Positions 1-9,494 are shown, numbered from the stretch's first letter. The stretch: DNA of 64,000 nt from Paenibacillus physcomitrellae (GCF_002240225.1 NZ_CP022584.1:4480930-4544929), one strand, 5' to 3'. Notes: a model not told the origin generated them from the letters alone. Made by a program: numbers and translations.

Positions 1-689
<689 letters not shown>

Positions 690-723
690 TAGCTGCCTGT
701 AAGGCTTGCAGCCTGGGGCATAG

Positions 724-764
724 AAATGCGGCTCTGCAGTTTATCTGTGGAGCTGCATTTTTTT
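724..764 (+). terminator. Rho-independent terminator of ilvC
   Basis: A stem of about 12 bp (AAATGCGGCTCT with GGAGCTGCATTT, including G-U pairs) is followed by a run of T residues, 35 bp after the ilvC stop. Confidence 0.8.
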
Positions 765-816
765 GTGCGGACTCATCCCTAAAAGTATCTTATCTAACTC
801 AATCTCTTCCAAACAT

Positions 817-842
817 ATAGGTATAGCCTATCAGTTTGATAG
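817..842 (+). promoter_or_regulatory. Overlapping inverted repeats upstream of leuB
   Basis: Two overlapping dyads are visible: ATAGG-N5-CCTAT (817-831) and CTATC-N5-GATAG (828-842). The 5-5-5 geometry resembles sites of LysR-type or small dimeric regulators. They lie about 80 bp upstream of the leuB start, where an operator would be expected. The assignment is inference; no regulator gene is adjacent. Confidence 0.3.
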
Positions 843-921
843 CTTCTATATCTTGGTGCAATTCTGCCTTGCTATGTTACAAATAAAGAAGATGAAAATA
901 ACGTGATGAGGAGTGTTGTTC

Positions 922-2019
922 ATGTCAGAGGTTAAGAAGATAGCGGTAATTGCCGGGGATGGAATCGGACCTGAGGTTGTCCGGGAAGCGGAGAAGGTGC
1001 TGAAACGGACGGAGGAGCTGTTCGGCTACCGCATTGAGACGGAACACGCTTTGTTTGGCGGCATTGCCATTGACGAGAAGGGAACACCACTGCCGGAAGA
1101 AACACTTGAAGTCTGCAAAAAGGCCGATGCAGTGCTGCTCGGAGCCGTCGGCGGCCCGAAATGGGACAACAACCCGAAAGAGCTGCGTCCGGAAACAGGC
1201 CTTTTGGGAATCCGCAAAGCGCTTGGATTGTTCTCGAACCTGCGCCCGGCTGTTGTGTTTGATTGCTTGAAGGATGCTTCTACACTTAAACCTGAAGTGC
1301 TTGAAGGAACGGACCTGATCGTCGTTCGCGAGCTGACCGGCGGCATCTACTTCGGCGAGAAATTCCGCCGCGACAGTGAGCAGGGACAAGAAGCTGTGGA
1401 CACCTGCACTTACAATGTGAGCGAAGTAGAGCGGATCGTGCGCCAGGCCTTCGAGATTGCAGGGAAACGCCGTAAGAAACTCGCATCCGTCGATAAAGCG
1501 AACGTGCTGGAAACTTCCCGCTTGTGGCGCGAAGTTGTGAATCGGGTAGCACCGGAGTATCCGGACGTAGAGCTGGAGCATGTGCTTGTCGATAACTGCG
1601 CGATGCAGCTGCTCCGCAGACCTGCAAGCTTTGATGTGATCGTCACAGAAAATATGTTCGGCGACATTCTGAGTGATGAAGCAGCGATGCTGACCGGTTC
1701 GATCGGCATGTTGTCCTCCGCTTCGCTTGGTGAAGGAAGCTTTGGCCTTTATGAACCCGTACACGGTTCTGCTCCCGACATTGCCGGACAGAACAAAGCG
1801 AATCCAATTGCTACAATCCTTTCCGTTGCCTTGATGTTCCGAATGACCTTTGGATATGAGGACGCCGCGGATGCTATTGAGAAAGCGGTGAAGGATGTGC
1901 TGGATGCGGGTCACCGTACTGGAGATATAGCTGTAGATAAGGCAGCCGCAATCGGCACCGATGTAATGGGCGACCTGATCGTAGCAGCAATGACCAGCAA
2001 AGCTTCTTCGGCAGTCTAA
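922..2019 (+). CDS. leuB: 3-isopropylmalate dehydrogenase
   Basis: This NAD-dependent enzyme of leucine synthesis oxidises and decarboxylates 3-isopropylmalate. The 365-residue length is normal for the family. Visible hallmarks are GDGIGPEVV near the N terminus, [48 protein letters not shown] (metal and substrate site) and [17 protein letters not shown] (NAD binding). I choose the ATG at 922 rather than the in-frame GTG at 913, because the GAGGAG at 907-912 sits 9 bp before the ATG and directly abuts the GTG. leuA, leuC and leuD are not next to it, so this copy of the leucine pathway is split. Confidence 0.97.
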   Translation: MSEVKKIAVIAGDGIGPEVVREAEKVLKRTEELFGYRIETEHALFGGIAIDEKGTPLPEETLEVCKKADAVLLGAVGGPKWDNNPKELRPETGLLGIRKALGLFSNLRPAVVFDCLKDASTLKPEVLEGTDLIVVRELTGGIYFGEKFRRDSEQGQEAVDTCTYNVSEVERIVRQAFEIAGKRRKKLASVDKANVLETSRLWREVVNRVAPEYPDVELEHVLVDNCAMQLLRRPASFDVIVTENMFGDILSDEAAMLTGSIGMLSSASLGEGSFGLYEPVHGSAPDIAGQNKANPIATILSVALMFRMTFGYEDAADAIEKAVKDVLDAGHRTGDIAVDKAAAIGTDVMGDLIVAAMTSKASSAV

Positions 2020-2046
2020 TCCTAAAGTTCACAAAAAGTTCGTTAA

Positions 2047-2061
2047 TTATAATTATTCTAA
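2047..2061 (+). promoter_or_regulatory. PerR-box-like operator upstream of ahpC
   Basis: TTATAAT-T-ATTCTAA differs at one position from the PerR consensus TTATAATNATTATAA. It lies 20 bp before the -35 element of the likely ahpC promoter. This fits peroxide-responsive repression of a peroxiredoxin gene. Confidence 0.6.
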
Positions 2062-2080
2062 AAAAGAAATGAATATAATC

Positions 2081-2110
2081 TTGACTTCAAATATGGAGAA
2101 ATGTTACCAT
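2081..2110 (+). promoter_or_regulatory. SigA-type promoter of ahpC
   Basis: TTGACT (2081-2086), an 18-bp spacer and TACCAT (2105-2110). The -10 is only a moderate match. A Fur-type dyad lies just downstream, near the expected transcription start. Confidence 0.5.
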
Positions 2111-2122
2111 CTTTATTGTAAA

Positions 2123-2137
2123 TGATAAAGATTATCA
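2123..2137 (+). promoter_or_regulatory. Fur-family 7-1-7 operator downstream of the ahpC promoter
   Basis: TGATAAA-G-ATTATCA is a near-perfect match to the 7-1-7 Fur consensus TGATAATNATTATCA. Repressor bound here would cover the likely start of transcription. Whether Fur or PerR uses it cannot be told by eye. Confidence 0.6.
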
Positions 2138-2196
2138 TTCAGAAATTAGGAGCGGATTATCCCGCGCCTTACATATTCTAAAGGAGGATTATAATC

Positions 2197-2742
2197 ATGG
2201 CACAACGTTTGGTTGGAAGACCTGCACCTGATTTTAACATGGAGACTGTATCTGGAGACGGCAAAGAGTTTGGACGCGTAAAACTGTCCGACTACAGCGG
2301 TAAATGGCTGGTATTCTTCTTCTATCCACTGGACTTCACATTTGTATGTCCTACGGAAATTACAGCTCTGAGCGAGGCTTACGAGCAATTCAAAGAACTG
2401 GACACTGAAATTCTTGGCGTAAGTGTTGACTCTATCCACAGCCACAAAGCTTGGATCAACACTGCTAAAGAAAACAACGGTTTGGGACAATTGAACTTCC
2501 CGCTCGCTTCCGACATCACTAAGAAAGTTGCTGAAGACTACGGCGTACTGATCGAAGAAGAAGGCGTTGCACTGCGCGGCTTGTTCATCATCGATCCAGA
2601 AGGCGAATTGAAATACCAAGTGGTTAACCACAATGACGTTGGCCGCAGCGTAGAAGAAACACTTCGTGTTCTTCAAGCCCTGCAATCCGGCGGATTGTGC
2701 CCAATGAACTGGAAACCAGGCGACAAAAACCTGAACGCTTAA
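2197..2742 (+). CDS. ahpC: 2-Cys peroxiredoxin (AhpC/Prx1 type)
   Basis: This cytosolic thiol peroxidase reduces hydrogen peroxide and organic peroxides. The peroxidatic cysteine is C51 in DFTFVCPTEI and the resolving cysteine is C168 in GGLCPMNW near the C terminus, so it is a typical two-cysteine enzyme of 181 residues. An AAAGGAGG ribosome binding site precedes the ATG. No ahpF reductase gene follows; a strong terminator at 2760-2796 makes the gene monocistronic, so its electron donor is encoded elsewhere. Two Fur-family operators frame the promoter (2047-2061 and 2123-2137), which suggests induction by peroxide and possibly by metal limitation. Confidence 0.95.
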   Translation: MAQRLVGRPAPDFNMETVSGDGKEFGRVKLSDYSGKWLVFFFYPLDFTFVCPTEITALSEAYEQFKELDTEILGVSVDSIHSHKAWINTAKENNGLGQLNFPLASDITKKVAEDYGVLIEEEGVALRGLFIIDPEGELKYQVVNHNDVGRSVEETLRVLQALQSGGLCPMNWKPGDKNLNA

Positions 2743-2759
2743 TCATTGGATTATAGCCT

Positions 2760-2796
2760 AACCCCCTTTTGACGAAAGTCAACAGGGGGTTTTTTA
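2760..2796 (+). terminator. Terminator of ahpC
   Basis: AACCCCCT and AGGGGGTT arms, with an inner GAC/GTC pairing, are followed by six T residues. Confidence 0.9.
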
Positions 2797-2940
2797 CACA
2801 CTTTTCAGGTAATTGGACGGAAATATTGACTTAAACGTGGTAAAATGGGTAAAAATCTAACGTGATGAGAGGAATCGCTTCCTAAGTCCGCGAATAAGTT
2901 ATAGAAAATGGATGAACCGAGATCAGGAGGGTGATGGGGA

Positions 2941-3345
2941 ATGAGTTTTTGTTGCGGAGCCAGCATGGTGGGAACAAAAGGAACACTGAAGCATTACCGT
3001 ACTCAGGTCCACAATGTTCCCCTTTTATTGTGCCCGGTATGCCATCGAGTTGAGGTTCATTATAAGGTTGAAAATGAATACGAAATATTGGCTGAATATG
3101 CTCATGCGGATGGGGCGCAGGAAATTGATTTTGCCGATTTTGTATCCGAAGATGATGAATCGATTTTTGTGAACTGCGTAAATGATGAGCGTGAGGATCC
3201 GCTAGATATAGTCAAACGCCAAATTGACAGCTCCCTCGATCTGTTAACAGTGGCTAAACATATTGGAGACGAGAAATGGGAGAGCGAGTTGAAGCGCAGG
3301 CTTGCCTTCATGAGTAGAAGAAGAGAAAGGCTTCAGCACCGTTAG
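2941..3345 (+). CDS. Small cysteine-containing protein, possible zinc finger
   Basis: I do not recognise a named family. The 134-residue protein begins FCCGASM and has a CPVCHRVEVH motif at about residues 32-41, so one CxxC plus the N-terminal CC pair could bind zinc, as in YgiT-type fingers. The middle is strongly acidic (DFADFVSEDDESIF) and the C-terminal 50 residues are helical and basic (RRRERLQHR). AGGAGGGTGATGGGG precedes the ATG. A weak TTGACT promoter lies about 110 bp upstream and a terminator follows at 3397-3427, so it is a single-gene unit. No function is assigned. Confidence 0.8.
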   Translation: MSFCCGASMVGTKGTLKHYRTQVHNVPLLLCPVCHRVEVHYKVENEYEILAEYAHADGAQEIDFADFVSEDDESIFVNCVNDEREDPLDIVKRQIDSSLDLLTVAKHIGDEKWESELKRRLAFMSRRRERLQHR

Positions 3346-3396
3346 CAGAGGAATAAGTGAAGGGTTAAATGGGCCAATCACGATTGAATATTTCGT

Positions 3397-3427
3397 AAAA
3401 CAGCTTTCGTCACGGAAGCTGTTTTTC
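3397..3427 (+). terminator. Terminator after the small cysteine-containing protein gene
   Basis: AAACAGCTTTC and GGAAGCTGTTT arms with a five-base loop and a T tract. Confidence 0.85.
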
Positions 3428-3487
3428 TTATTTTTGGAAATATTGGACGTAATGGGATGAAACCTCTTTTTTCGACAGTTTCTCTGA

Positions 3488-3645
3488 TTGACGCGTTTAG
3501 ACAACCTCTTTATGATTAAGTTGTACCAGGAAAACTTTTGCAGGAGAAGATCGAAAATCGGCCTTTTCAAGCATGAAGTTGTTTAGCTAGATGATGAATT
3601 TTTGATGTCATTGATATCATATTCATAGATATCAGTGATTTTTTT
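3488..3645 (+). ncRNA. Candidate small RNA or untranslated leader unit
   Basis: A strong SigA promoter, TTGACG (3488-3493), 17 bp, TATGAT (3511-3516), is followed about 90 bp later by a terminator-like hairpin. Its arms, TCATTGATATC (3608-3618) and GATATCAGTGA (3628-3638), are followed by seven T residues. The unit between would be a transcript of about 120 nt with no convincing ORF. It could be a free small RNA, or a terminated leader of the kinase gene that starts at 3772. Confidence 0.4.
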
Positions 3646-3771
3646 AGTGCTTGGCTTGAAAAGTGTTAGATGGTCTTGGGAAAATACTCAGTTTCACCCT
3701 GCATTCTCCGTTCTGAGATGAAAAAGCCAAACCGGCAAGAACATCATTCAAGGGAAAAGGAGGATAACAAC

Positions 3772-4884
3772 TTGTTGAGTGATATCGAAGAAACGCTGCT
3801 CCAACCAGTCGAACTTTTTGTATCAGCCCAGCTTAAAAAAAACAAGTATGAAAATGTACTCCAGCACCTGGACAATGGCATTATTTTATTTAACTGCGAG
3901 GGACAAATTACTTTCGCTAATTCCTTGATCGCATCTTTGCTAAGACTGCAGCCGCAGGAGATGATCGGCTGCACGATCCGCCAGCTGCTTACGCCCTCCC
4001 ATTTGAGGCGAAGCGAATGGAAATGGCTCTTTCAAGTCTATCGCGAGATTATGCATAAACATAAAACCAGGTTTGAAATCCGGGATGATTACGGGAAATA
4101 CTGGATGGTCTCGGTGACCTATACCGAAGATTTGGATGGGGATCTGCTTATCAGCTTTAAAGATATTTCGGACTATAAGCAAATCGAACAGACGGCCTCC
4201 CATAATGACAAGTTGGCGATTTTAGGAAAAATTTCCGCGGCTATTGCCCACGAGATTCGAAATCCTCTAACGGCTATCCGCGGTTTTATCCAACTGCTCC
4301 GTCCCCATCTGCTTCAATTGGGCAAAGACGAATATGCCCGGATCATTCTAATGGAGATTGACAGAACCAACGACATTATTCATGAGTTTCTAAACTCTTC
4401 CAAACCTTCCTCTCCTTCCACACCGGAGAAAGCGGTGCTAAGAGTTACCTCTTTACTGAGGCAAACGGTATTGCTGACAGAAAGCGAAGCGCTGATGAAG
4501 GACTGTGAAATTTCGCTGCAGTCGGAACAGGAAGAGATGATGATTTCTATAGATGCCAAACAAATCAAGCAGGTTTTTCTCAATCTGATCAAAAATGCCA
4601 TGGACGCCATTGAAGAGATCGAGGGGCGGAAAGGCGAGATCCAGATTCAGGCGAAATCTGAAGGCGCAAATGCGGTAATTTCTATACGCGATAACGGAAG
4701 CGGTATGGAACAAGCAAGATTAAAGAGGTTGTCAGATCCTTTTTTCACGACAAAAGAGAAGGGCACAGGACTTGGTTTGTCGGAAAGCTACCGTATTATT
4801 CAAAATCATGGCGGCTCCATAAAGGTTGAAAGCAGCATTGGAGTCGGAACAACTTTTATCATCTCGCTGCCGCTAGCTAATTAG
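3772..4884 (+). CDS. PAS-domain sensor histidine kinase, sporulation phosphorelay type
   Basis: This cytoplasmic histidine kinase of 370 residues has no membrane segment. A PAS domain (about residues 20-130) is followed by a HisKA domain whose phospho-accepting histidine is in AIAHEIRNPLTAIRGFIQLL, then an HATPase domain with N-box IKNAMDAIEEI, G1 box DNGSGM and the lid GTGLGLSES. The H-box region and the following DRTNDIIHEFLNSSKP closely resemble KinA/KinE-type kinases that feed Spo0F/Spo0A, which is inference here. I choose the TTG at 3772 because AAGGAGG lies 8 bp before it; longer in-frame starts at 3670 and 3718 lack such a site. No response regulator is adjacent, as is usual for orphan sporulation kinases. 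Confidence 0.85.
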   Translation: MLSDIEETLLQPVELFVSAQLKKNKYENVLQHLDNGIILFNCEGQITFANSLIASLLRLQPQEMIGCTIRQLLTPSHLRRSEWKWLFQVYREIMHKHKTRFEIRDDYGKYWMVSVTYTEDLDGDLLISFKDISDYKQIEQTASHNDKLAILGKISAAIAHEIRNPLTAIRGFIQLLRPHLLQLGKDEYARIILMEIDRTNDIIHEFLNSSKPSSPSTPEKAVLRVTSLLRQTVLLTESEALMKDCEISLQSEQEEMMISIDAKQIKQVFLNLIKNAMDAIEEIEGRKGEIQIQAKSEGANAVISIRDNGSGMEQARLKRLSDPFFTTKEKGTGLGLSESYRIIQNHGGSIKVESSIGVGTTFIISLPLAN

Positions 4885-4891
4885 GGCCAAA

Positions 4892-4920
4892 AAGCCGTTT
4901 CAGGTGAAACGGTTTTTTTT
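4892..4920 (+). terminator. Terminator of the PAS histidine kinase gene
   Basis: AGCCGTTTC and GAAACGGTT arms around a four-base loop, followed by eight T residues. Confidence 0.9.
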
Positions 4921-4944
4921 GTTTAAATAAATAAGGGATGAGGA

Positions 4945-6510
4945 ATGAATAAATACAGCCAGGATGACAAAAAGGATGGTGCAGAATTGGACGGTAATGT
5001 AGCGGAAGTATTGTGGAACAGCGGGGGAATTCCCGATGATGCGGAACGAAAGGTCCTTATTTTGTTAGTTACAAAGAAGGAAGTTAAAAGCGGGCAAGTG
5101 GAATCATGGCTTAAACCGTATACCGGAACGCTGGCACAAAGCCGGTTATTTGAAGGCGAAGTGAACCAGACCTTCCTATTGCCGATGCCGGATCAGAATC
5201 CGGCGGAGACTGTAATTCTAGTTGGGGCCGGCGAAGACCCCCTTACAGCTGATGAATTAAGATTAAGCGCTGCTGCGGCCGCTCGGGCGGCAGTAAGCAT
5301 CCGGCCGGAACAAGTGTTATTTAAAGTACCTGTATCGCTGGGCTCGCTCATGGTTGAAGGACGTAATGAGCTTGCAGCGCAGGCCTTGACGGAGGGCTTT
5401 CTGCTTGGCGCTTATCACAGGCCAAATTATAAGCGGGAGAAGTCTGCTTATGAAGGGATACGGAAAGTGTTCTTTTTACATAAAGAGGCAGCAGTCGGTT
5501 CCGAGCCCGAGGAGTGGGCACAAGGGATACGGATGGGCCGTGCTTTTGCCGCTGGTACGATAACGGCCAGGGATCTGACCAACCTGCCGGGCAATCTGCT
5601 GACACCGGAGGATTTGGGAGACGCAGCGGTCGAACTGGCCCAGCGGTACGGACTTGAAGTCGAGGTGCTGGATGCAGCCGACCTCCAGGAGCAAGAAATG
5701 GGCGGACTGCTGGCAGTAGGACAGGGCAGCGTTCATCCTCCGCGGATGATTATAATCAAATACAAAGGAGTCGATCATTGGAAGGATGTTACCGGCTTGG
5801 TCGGAAAAGGGATTACCTTTGATACCGGCGGAATATCGCTTAAACGAGCTCCGGGGATGGAGGAAATGATCAGCGATATGGGCGGGGCGGCTTCCGTACT
5901 CGGCGTAATGGAGATTCTAGGCATTCTGCGTCCCAAAGTGAACGTGATTGCCGTCATTCCCGCGGCGGAGAATATGCCGTCCGGCAGTGCCATGAAGCCC
6001 GGAGATGTAATAACAACCCGCAGCGGAAGAACGATTGAAATGCAGAACGCTGATGCGGAAGGCAGAATCGTTCTGGCGGACGGGGTAACGTATGCTAAAG
6101 AGCAGGGAGCAGAGCGAATTATTGACATTGCGACTTTAACCGGAGCAATTTTGTCTGCGCTGGGGGACGTGGCAACGGGAGCCGTGACGAACGACGATAT
6201 TTTTCTGCAAAGCTTCATTATGGCTTCGAAACAAACGGGTGAAAAAGTGTGGCCGCTTCCGAACTATCCGGAATATTGGGGAATGCTGAAGAGCAGTGTC
6301 GCCGATCTGAACAACCGTCCAGGCAGGAATGCAGCTGCCATTACGGCGGGGCTGTTCATCGGTACCTTTGCCGAAGGCCTGCCGTGGATTCATTTGGACA
6401 TCGCCGGAACCGCTTTTTTAAGTAAGGAACGTGGTGTGGATCCGCGGGGAGGCACTGGGGTTATGGTTCGTACGGTGAGTCAGTGGATTCTGCAAAACGG
6501 ACTGCAGTAA
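4945..6510 (+). CDS. pepA: Leucyl aminopeptidase, M17 family
   Basis: This is a cytosolic, two-metal aminopeptidase that removes N-terminal residues from peptides; family members work as hexamers. The 521-residue protein has the typical variable N-terminal half and the conserved catalytic half: GKGITFDTGGISLK supplies the metal-binding lysine and aspartate, and the M17 signature NADAEGRIVLADGV supplies the remaining ligands and the active-site arginine. The start ATG is preceded by GGGATGAGG. It stands alone between the kinase terminator and a gene-poor stretch of about 280 bp. The length is slightly above the usual 480-500, owing to an extended N terminus. Confidence 0.95.
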   Translation: MNKYSQDDKKDGAELDGNVAEVLWNSGGIPDDAERKVLILLVTKKEVKSGQVESWLKPYTGTLAQSRLFEGEVNQTFLLPMPDQNPAETVILVGAGEDPLTADELRLSAAAAARAAVSIRPEQVLFKVPVSLGSLMVEGRNELAAQALTEGFLLGAYHRPNYKREKSAYEGIRKVFFLHKEAAVGSEPEEWAQGIRMGRAFAAGTITARDLTNLPGNLLTPEDLGDAAVELAQRYGLEVEVLDAADLQEQEMGGLLAVGQGSVHPPRMIIIKYKGVDHWKDVTGLVGKGITFDTGGISLKRAPGMEEMISDMGGAASVLGVMEILGILRPKVNVIAVIPAAENMPSGSAMKPGDVITTRSGRTIEMQNADAEGRIVLADGVTYAKEQGAERIIDIATLTGAILSALGDVATGAVTNDDIFLQSFIMASKQTGEKVWPLPNYPEYWGMLKSSVADLNNRPGRNAAAITAGLFIGTFAEGLPWIHLDIAGTAFLSKERGVDPRGGTGVMVRTVSQWILQNGLQ

Positions 6511-6795
6511 ACCGAGTTTCTTCTATTAAAAATATAGGAGACAATAAAGATCACTTTCATAGGGAAGTGGATTTACCTGTCAGGAAGCTCTGCTGAGGAA
6601 AGCAGGGCTTTCTGCTTGTGCGGATACTCGCGGGATACCCGTCGTTCTACGCAGCCGTTCTATGGTGCTACTTACGCTAAACACGCCTACATACTTTAAA
6701 GCGGCAAAATAAACTTCTTTACTTTAACGTTTTGCTTCAAGTAAGATAGAGAAGAATACACCTTAATCCAGGAACTAAAGAAAGGATTTTCAGTG

Positions 6796-7755
6796 ATGAA
6801 AAATAATCCTAGTAAAATTGTAGATTGCACGATCCGCGATGGAGGTCTGGTGAACAACTGGGACTTCAGCGTTGAATTTGTTCAGCAGCTGTATGCCGGA
6901 CTTAACAAAGCCGGTGTTGATTATATGGAAATCGGTTATAAAAATTCTCCCAAGCTGCTTAAAGGAGCGGAAGGCGCAGGTCCATGGCGGTTCCTGAACG
7001 ACGACTTCCTTCGCAAGGTTATCCCGCAAAAGGGCAGCACCAAATTATCTGCGCTTGTCGATGTAGGCCGTGTAGATGAAGATGATATTTTGCCGCGCAG
7101 TGAAAGCCTGCTGGACCTCATTCGTGTCGCATGTTATGTGAAGGATGTAGATAAAGCCCTTGATCTGATTCAGAAATTCCATGATCTTGGTTATGAAACC
7201 ACTATTAACATTATGGCTTTGTCCGGCGTGATGGAGAAGGAACTGGTTGAAGCCTTTGACCTAATCAAGGAAAGCGTGGTCGATGTGGTTTATATCGTGG
7301 ATTCCTACGGAAGCCTTGACCACAAAGACATGTTGTACCTGATCGAGAAATTTAAAGCCCATCTTCCAAACAAACGGCTTGGCGTGCATACCCATAACAA
7401 TATGCAGCTGGCTTTCTCGAATACGCTGATTGCGGTAGACAATGGGGTGGAATTCCTGGATGCTTCGGTCTACGGCATGGGCCGGGCGGCTGGCAACTGT
7501 CCAACCGAACTGCTGGTTACACACCTGAAGAATACGCAATATCAGCTTCGGCCTGTTCTCGAAGTTTTGGAGAAGCTGCTGGTTCCGCTCAGGGAACAAG
7601 AGGAATGGGGATACCTGCTTCCTTACATGATTACCGGAACTTTGAACGAGCATCCTCGTTCGGCCATGGCGGTTCGGGCGTCCGAGAACAAGGATGCCGT
7701 GGTTGAATTTTATGATAAGCTTACTACGCCGGAAGTCAGCTTCCCTAAAGGTTGA
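6796..7755 (+). CDS. DRE-TIM-type aldolase/lyase family protein
   Basis: A TIM-barrel protein of 319 residues related to HMG-CoA lyase and 4-hydroxy-2-oxovalerate aldolase. Family signs are the N-terminal DCTIRDGGLVNNWDF (metal-binding aspartate and catalytic arginine) and HTHNNMQLAF with the two metal-binding histidines, followed by DASVYGMGRAAGN. Substrate is unknown: no dehydrogenase or other meta-cleavage gene lies next to it, so it is not an obvious catabolic aldolase. AAAGGA at 6780-6785 supports the ATG at 6796 over the GTG at 6793. A long terminator follows. In several bacteria such proteins sit in surface polysaccharide loci, but nothing here shows that. Confidence 0.8.
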   Translation: MKNNPSKIVDCTIRDGGLVNNWDFSVEFVQQLYAGLNKAGVDYMEIGYKNSPKLLKGAEGAGPWRFLNDDFLRKVIPQKGSTKLSALVDVGRVDEDDILPRSESLLDLIRVACYVKDVDKALDLIQKFHDLGYETTINIMALSGVMEKELVEAFDLIKESVVDVVYIVDSYGSLDHKDMLYLIEKFKAHLPNKRLGVHTHNNMQLAFSNTLIAVDNGVEFLDASVYGMGRAAGNCPTELLVTHLKNTQYQLRPVLEVLEKLLVPLREQEEWGYLLPYMITGTLNEHPRSAMAVRASENKDAVVEFYDKLTTPEVSFPKG

Positions 7756-7763
7756 GAATCTTC

Positions 7764-7816
7764 AAATAACCTTGATCTCCCGCTCTAGGGCGAGTAAGAA
7801 CAAGGTTATTTTTATT
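7764..7816 (+). terminator. Terminator of the aldolase-like gene
   Basis: Outer arms AAATAACCTTG and CAAGGTTATTT enclose a second weaker CTC/GAG stem, then a T-rich tail. Confidence 0.85.
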
Positions 7817-7964
7817 TTACAATAAGAGAAAAATTTTGAAACAGCTGGAAGGGAATTGGCGAAGGATGTGGAATTGTTACAAATAGGGTAGAATAGCGCC
7901 TTCATTTGACAGCAAGTGAACAAAATCTGTGATTGTATAAATATACATCCGGGAGTTGAAACCG

Positions 7965-9488
7965 ATGCGATTCAGGAAAGAGGAGAAGAAAGCTTTAGCC
8001 CCCTTACTGAACCTGCTGGCCGTTTTCATTGTGCTTGCCTGCAGTGTTTTATTGACGGTGGAAGCATGGAGGCAAGGAGAGTTGATCCGTCAGACGGAGA
8101 GCATTTTTCTCCTGATGTCCTGCTTCTATTTGAGCGGGAATACATTACGTCCGAAATTTAAACAGGATAATTTGAAGAGAACGGCTGCTCCAGAAACCGC
8201 TTGTTTAAAGAATTCTTATGAAGATCCGCTTACCGGACTTCCACAGCTTGACATGTTCCGTTCTGATTTGAAGGCATATTTGGAAGAGTCTTCTGAACCA
8301 AAAGGAATCTGTATCATCCATATCAACCGTTATCGAATTCTGAATGAAATTTTAGGGGCGGAATACGGTGAACATCTCCTGAAAGAGATAAGCCAGCGAA
8401 TTATACAGATTTGCGGTAAAGTGGGAATGCTGTACCGGATTGGTGTGGATGATTTTGCATGGTTAATGAGAAAATATGCAGACGAAGAGATAGGGTTACA
8501 GCTTGCTGAGCAATGGTTGTCGCAGATAAATTTGTCGATTACACTGGGTGGAAGGGAATACCATATTTCGCTTAGTGCGGGGGTTGCCCTTTATCCTAGC
8601 GATGCCTCTACGGATGAGGAGCTGGTCCGTCATGCGGAACTGGCCGCCTATTATGCGAAAGAACAGGGGCTCAGCTGCTGCCGATTTGCTGAATATATGA
8701 GAACAATAAATATAGTCAGATTTGAACTGGAGAATGATATCCGTAGGGGAATTGTGCGGAAGGAATTTTTTATTGAGTATCAGCCCCAGGTGAATTTATG
8801 TACGGGAAAGATGGTCGGGCTGGAGGCGCTTGTCCGCTGGAATCACCCGGTTAGAGGATTAATTCCCCCATCTGAATTTATTCCGCTGGCGGAAGAAAGC
8901 GGCTTGATCGTCCAGCTTGGAGAATGGGTGCTCCGAACGGCCTGCAGGCAGAACAAGAGATGGCAGGATGAAGGTTTCGAACCGGTATCGGTATCCGTTA
9001 ACATGTCGGTCAGGCAGTTTCGGGACCCTAGCTTCACAGAGAAGGTAGCCGAAGTGCTAACCGAAACAGGGTTAGATCCCCGTTATCTGGATCTGGAAAT
9101 CACGGAAAGCATGACGATGGACCAGAAATGGGCGGTCAACCAGCTCGTGGAGCTGAAACAACTGGGGATTCTGGTGAGCATTGATGATTTCGGGACTGGA
9201 TACAGCTCGCTTCATTATTTAAGAAAGCTTCCGGTCGACCGGATAAAGATAGACCGCTCCTTTCTGGAGGAAGTTGTTCAGGACAGCAGCGATGCGGTGA
9301 TTGTGTCCTCTATAGCTGCTATGGCCAACCACCTGAAATTAAAAGTGACGGCCGAAGGCGTGGAGAACAAAGAACAGCTTGAGTTTCTAAAGCGTCAAAA
9401 CTGCCATGATGCGCAGGGATATTTATTTAGCAAGCCGGTTCCCGCGTTAAGACTGGAACAGGATTTCCTGGTCAAGGCCGCAGGGTGA
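7965..9488 (+). CDS. Membrane GGDEF-EAL protein, probable c-di-GMP phosphodiesterase
   Basis: 507 residues: two N-terminal hydrophobic segments (about residues 10-32 and 42-60), then a GGDEF-fold domain and an EAL domain. The GGDEF site is degenerate, reading GVDDF within RIGVDDFAWLM, so diguanylate cyclase activity is unlikely. The EAL domain is complete: GLEALVRWNHP, the asparagine in VSVNMSVRQF, DLEITESM, DDFGTGYSSL, the lysine in RIKIDRSFL and AEGVENKEQL. The likely role is hydrolysis of c-di-GMP, with the degenerate domain possibly sensing GTP. The ATG at 7965 is preferred over the TTG at 7956 because GGGAG ends at 7955. A terminator follows directly. Confidence 0.9.
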   Translation: MRFRKEEKKALAPLLNLLAVFIVLACSVLLTVEAWRQGELIRQTESIFLLMSCFYLSGNTLRPKFKQDNLKRTAAPETACLKNSYEDPLTGLPQLDMFRSDLKAYLEESSEPKGICIIHINRYRILNEILGAEYGEHLLKEISQRIIQICGKVGMLYRIGVDDFAWLMRKYADEEIGLQLAEQWLSQINLSITLGGREYHISLSAGVALYPSDASTDEELVRHAELAAYYAKEQGLSCCRFAEYMRTINIVRFELENDIRRGIVRKEFFIEYQPQVNLCTGKMVGLEALVRWNHPVRGLIPPSEFIPLAEESGLIVQLGEWVLRTACRQNKRWQDEGFEPVSVSVNMSVRQFRDPSFTEKVAEVLTETGLDPRYLDLEITESMTMDQKWAVNQLVELKQLGILVSIDDFGTGYSSLHYLRKLPVDRIKIDRSFLEEVVQDSSDAVIVSSIAAMANHLKLKVTAEGVENKEQLEFLKRQNCHDAQGYLFSKPVPALRLEQDFLVKAAG

Positions 9489-9494
9489 CCGATT

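Noticed and set aside
6577..6612. Possible terminator after pepA
   Set aside because: The GAAGCTCTGCT/AGCAGGGCTTTC stem is imperfect and no T tract follows, so it is not listed as a terminator.
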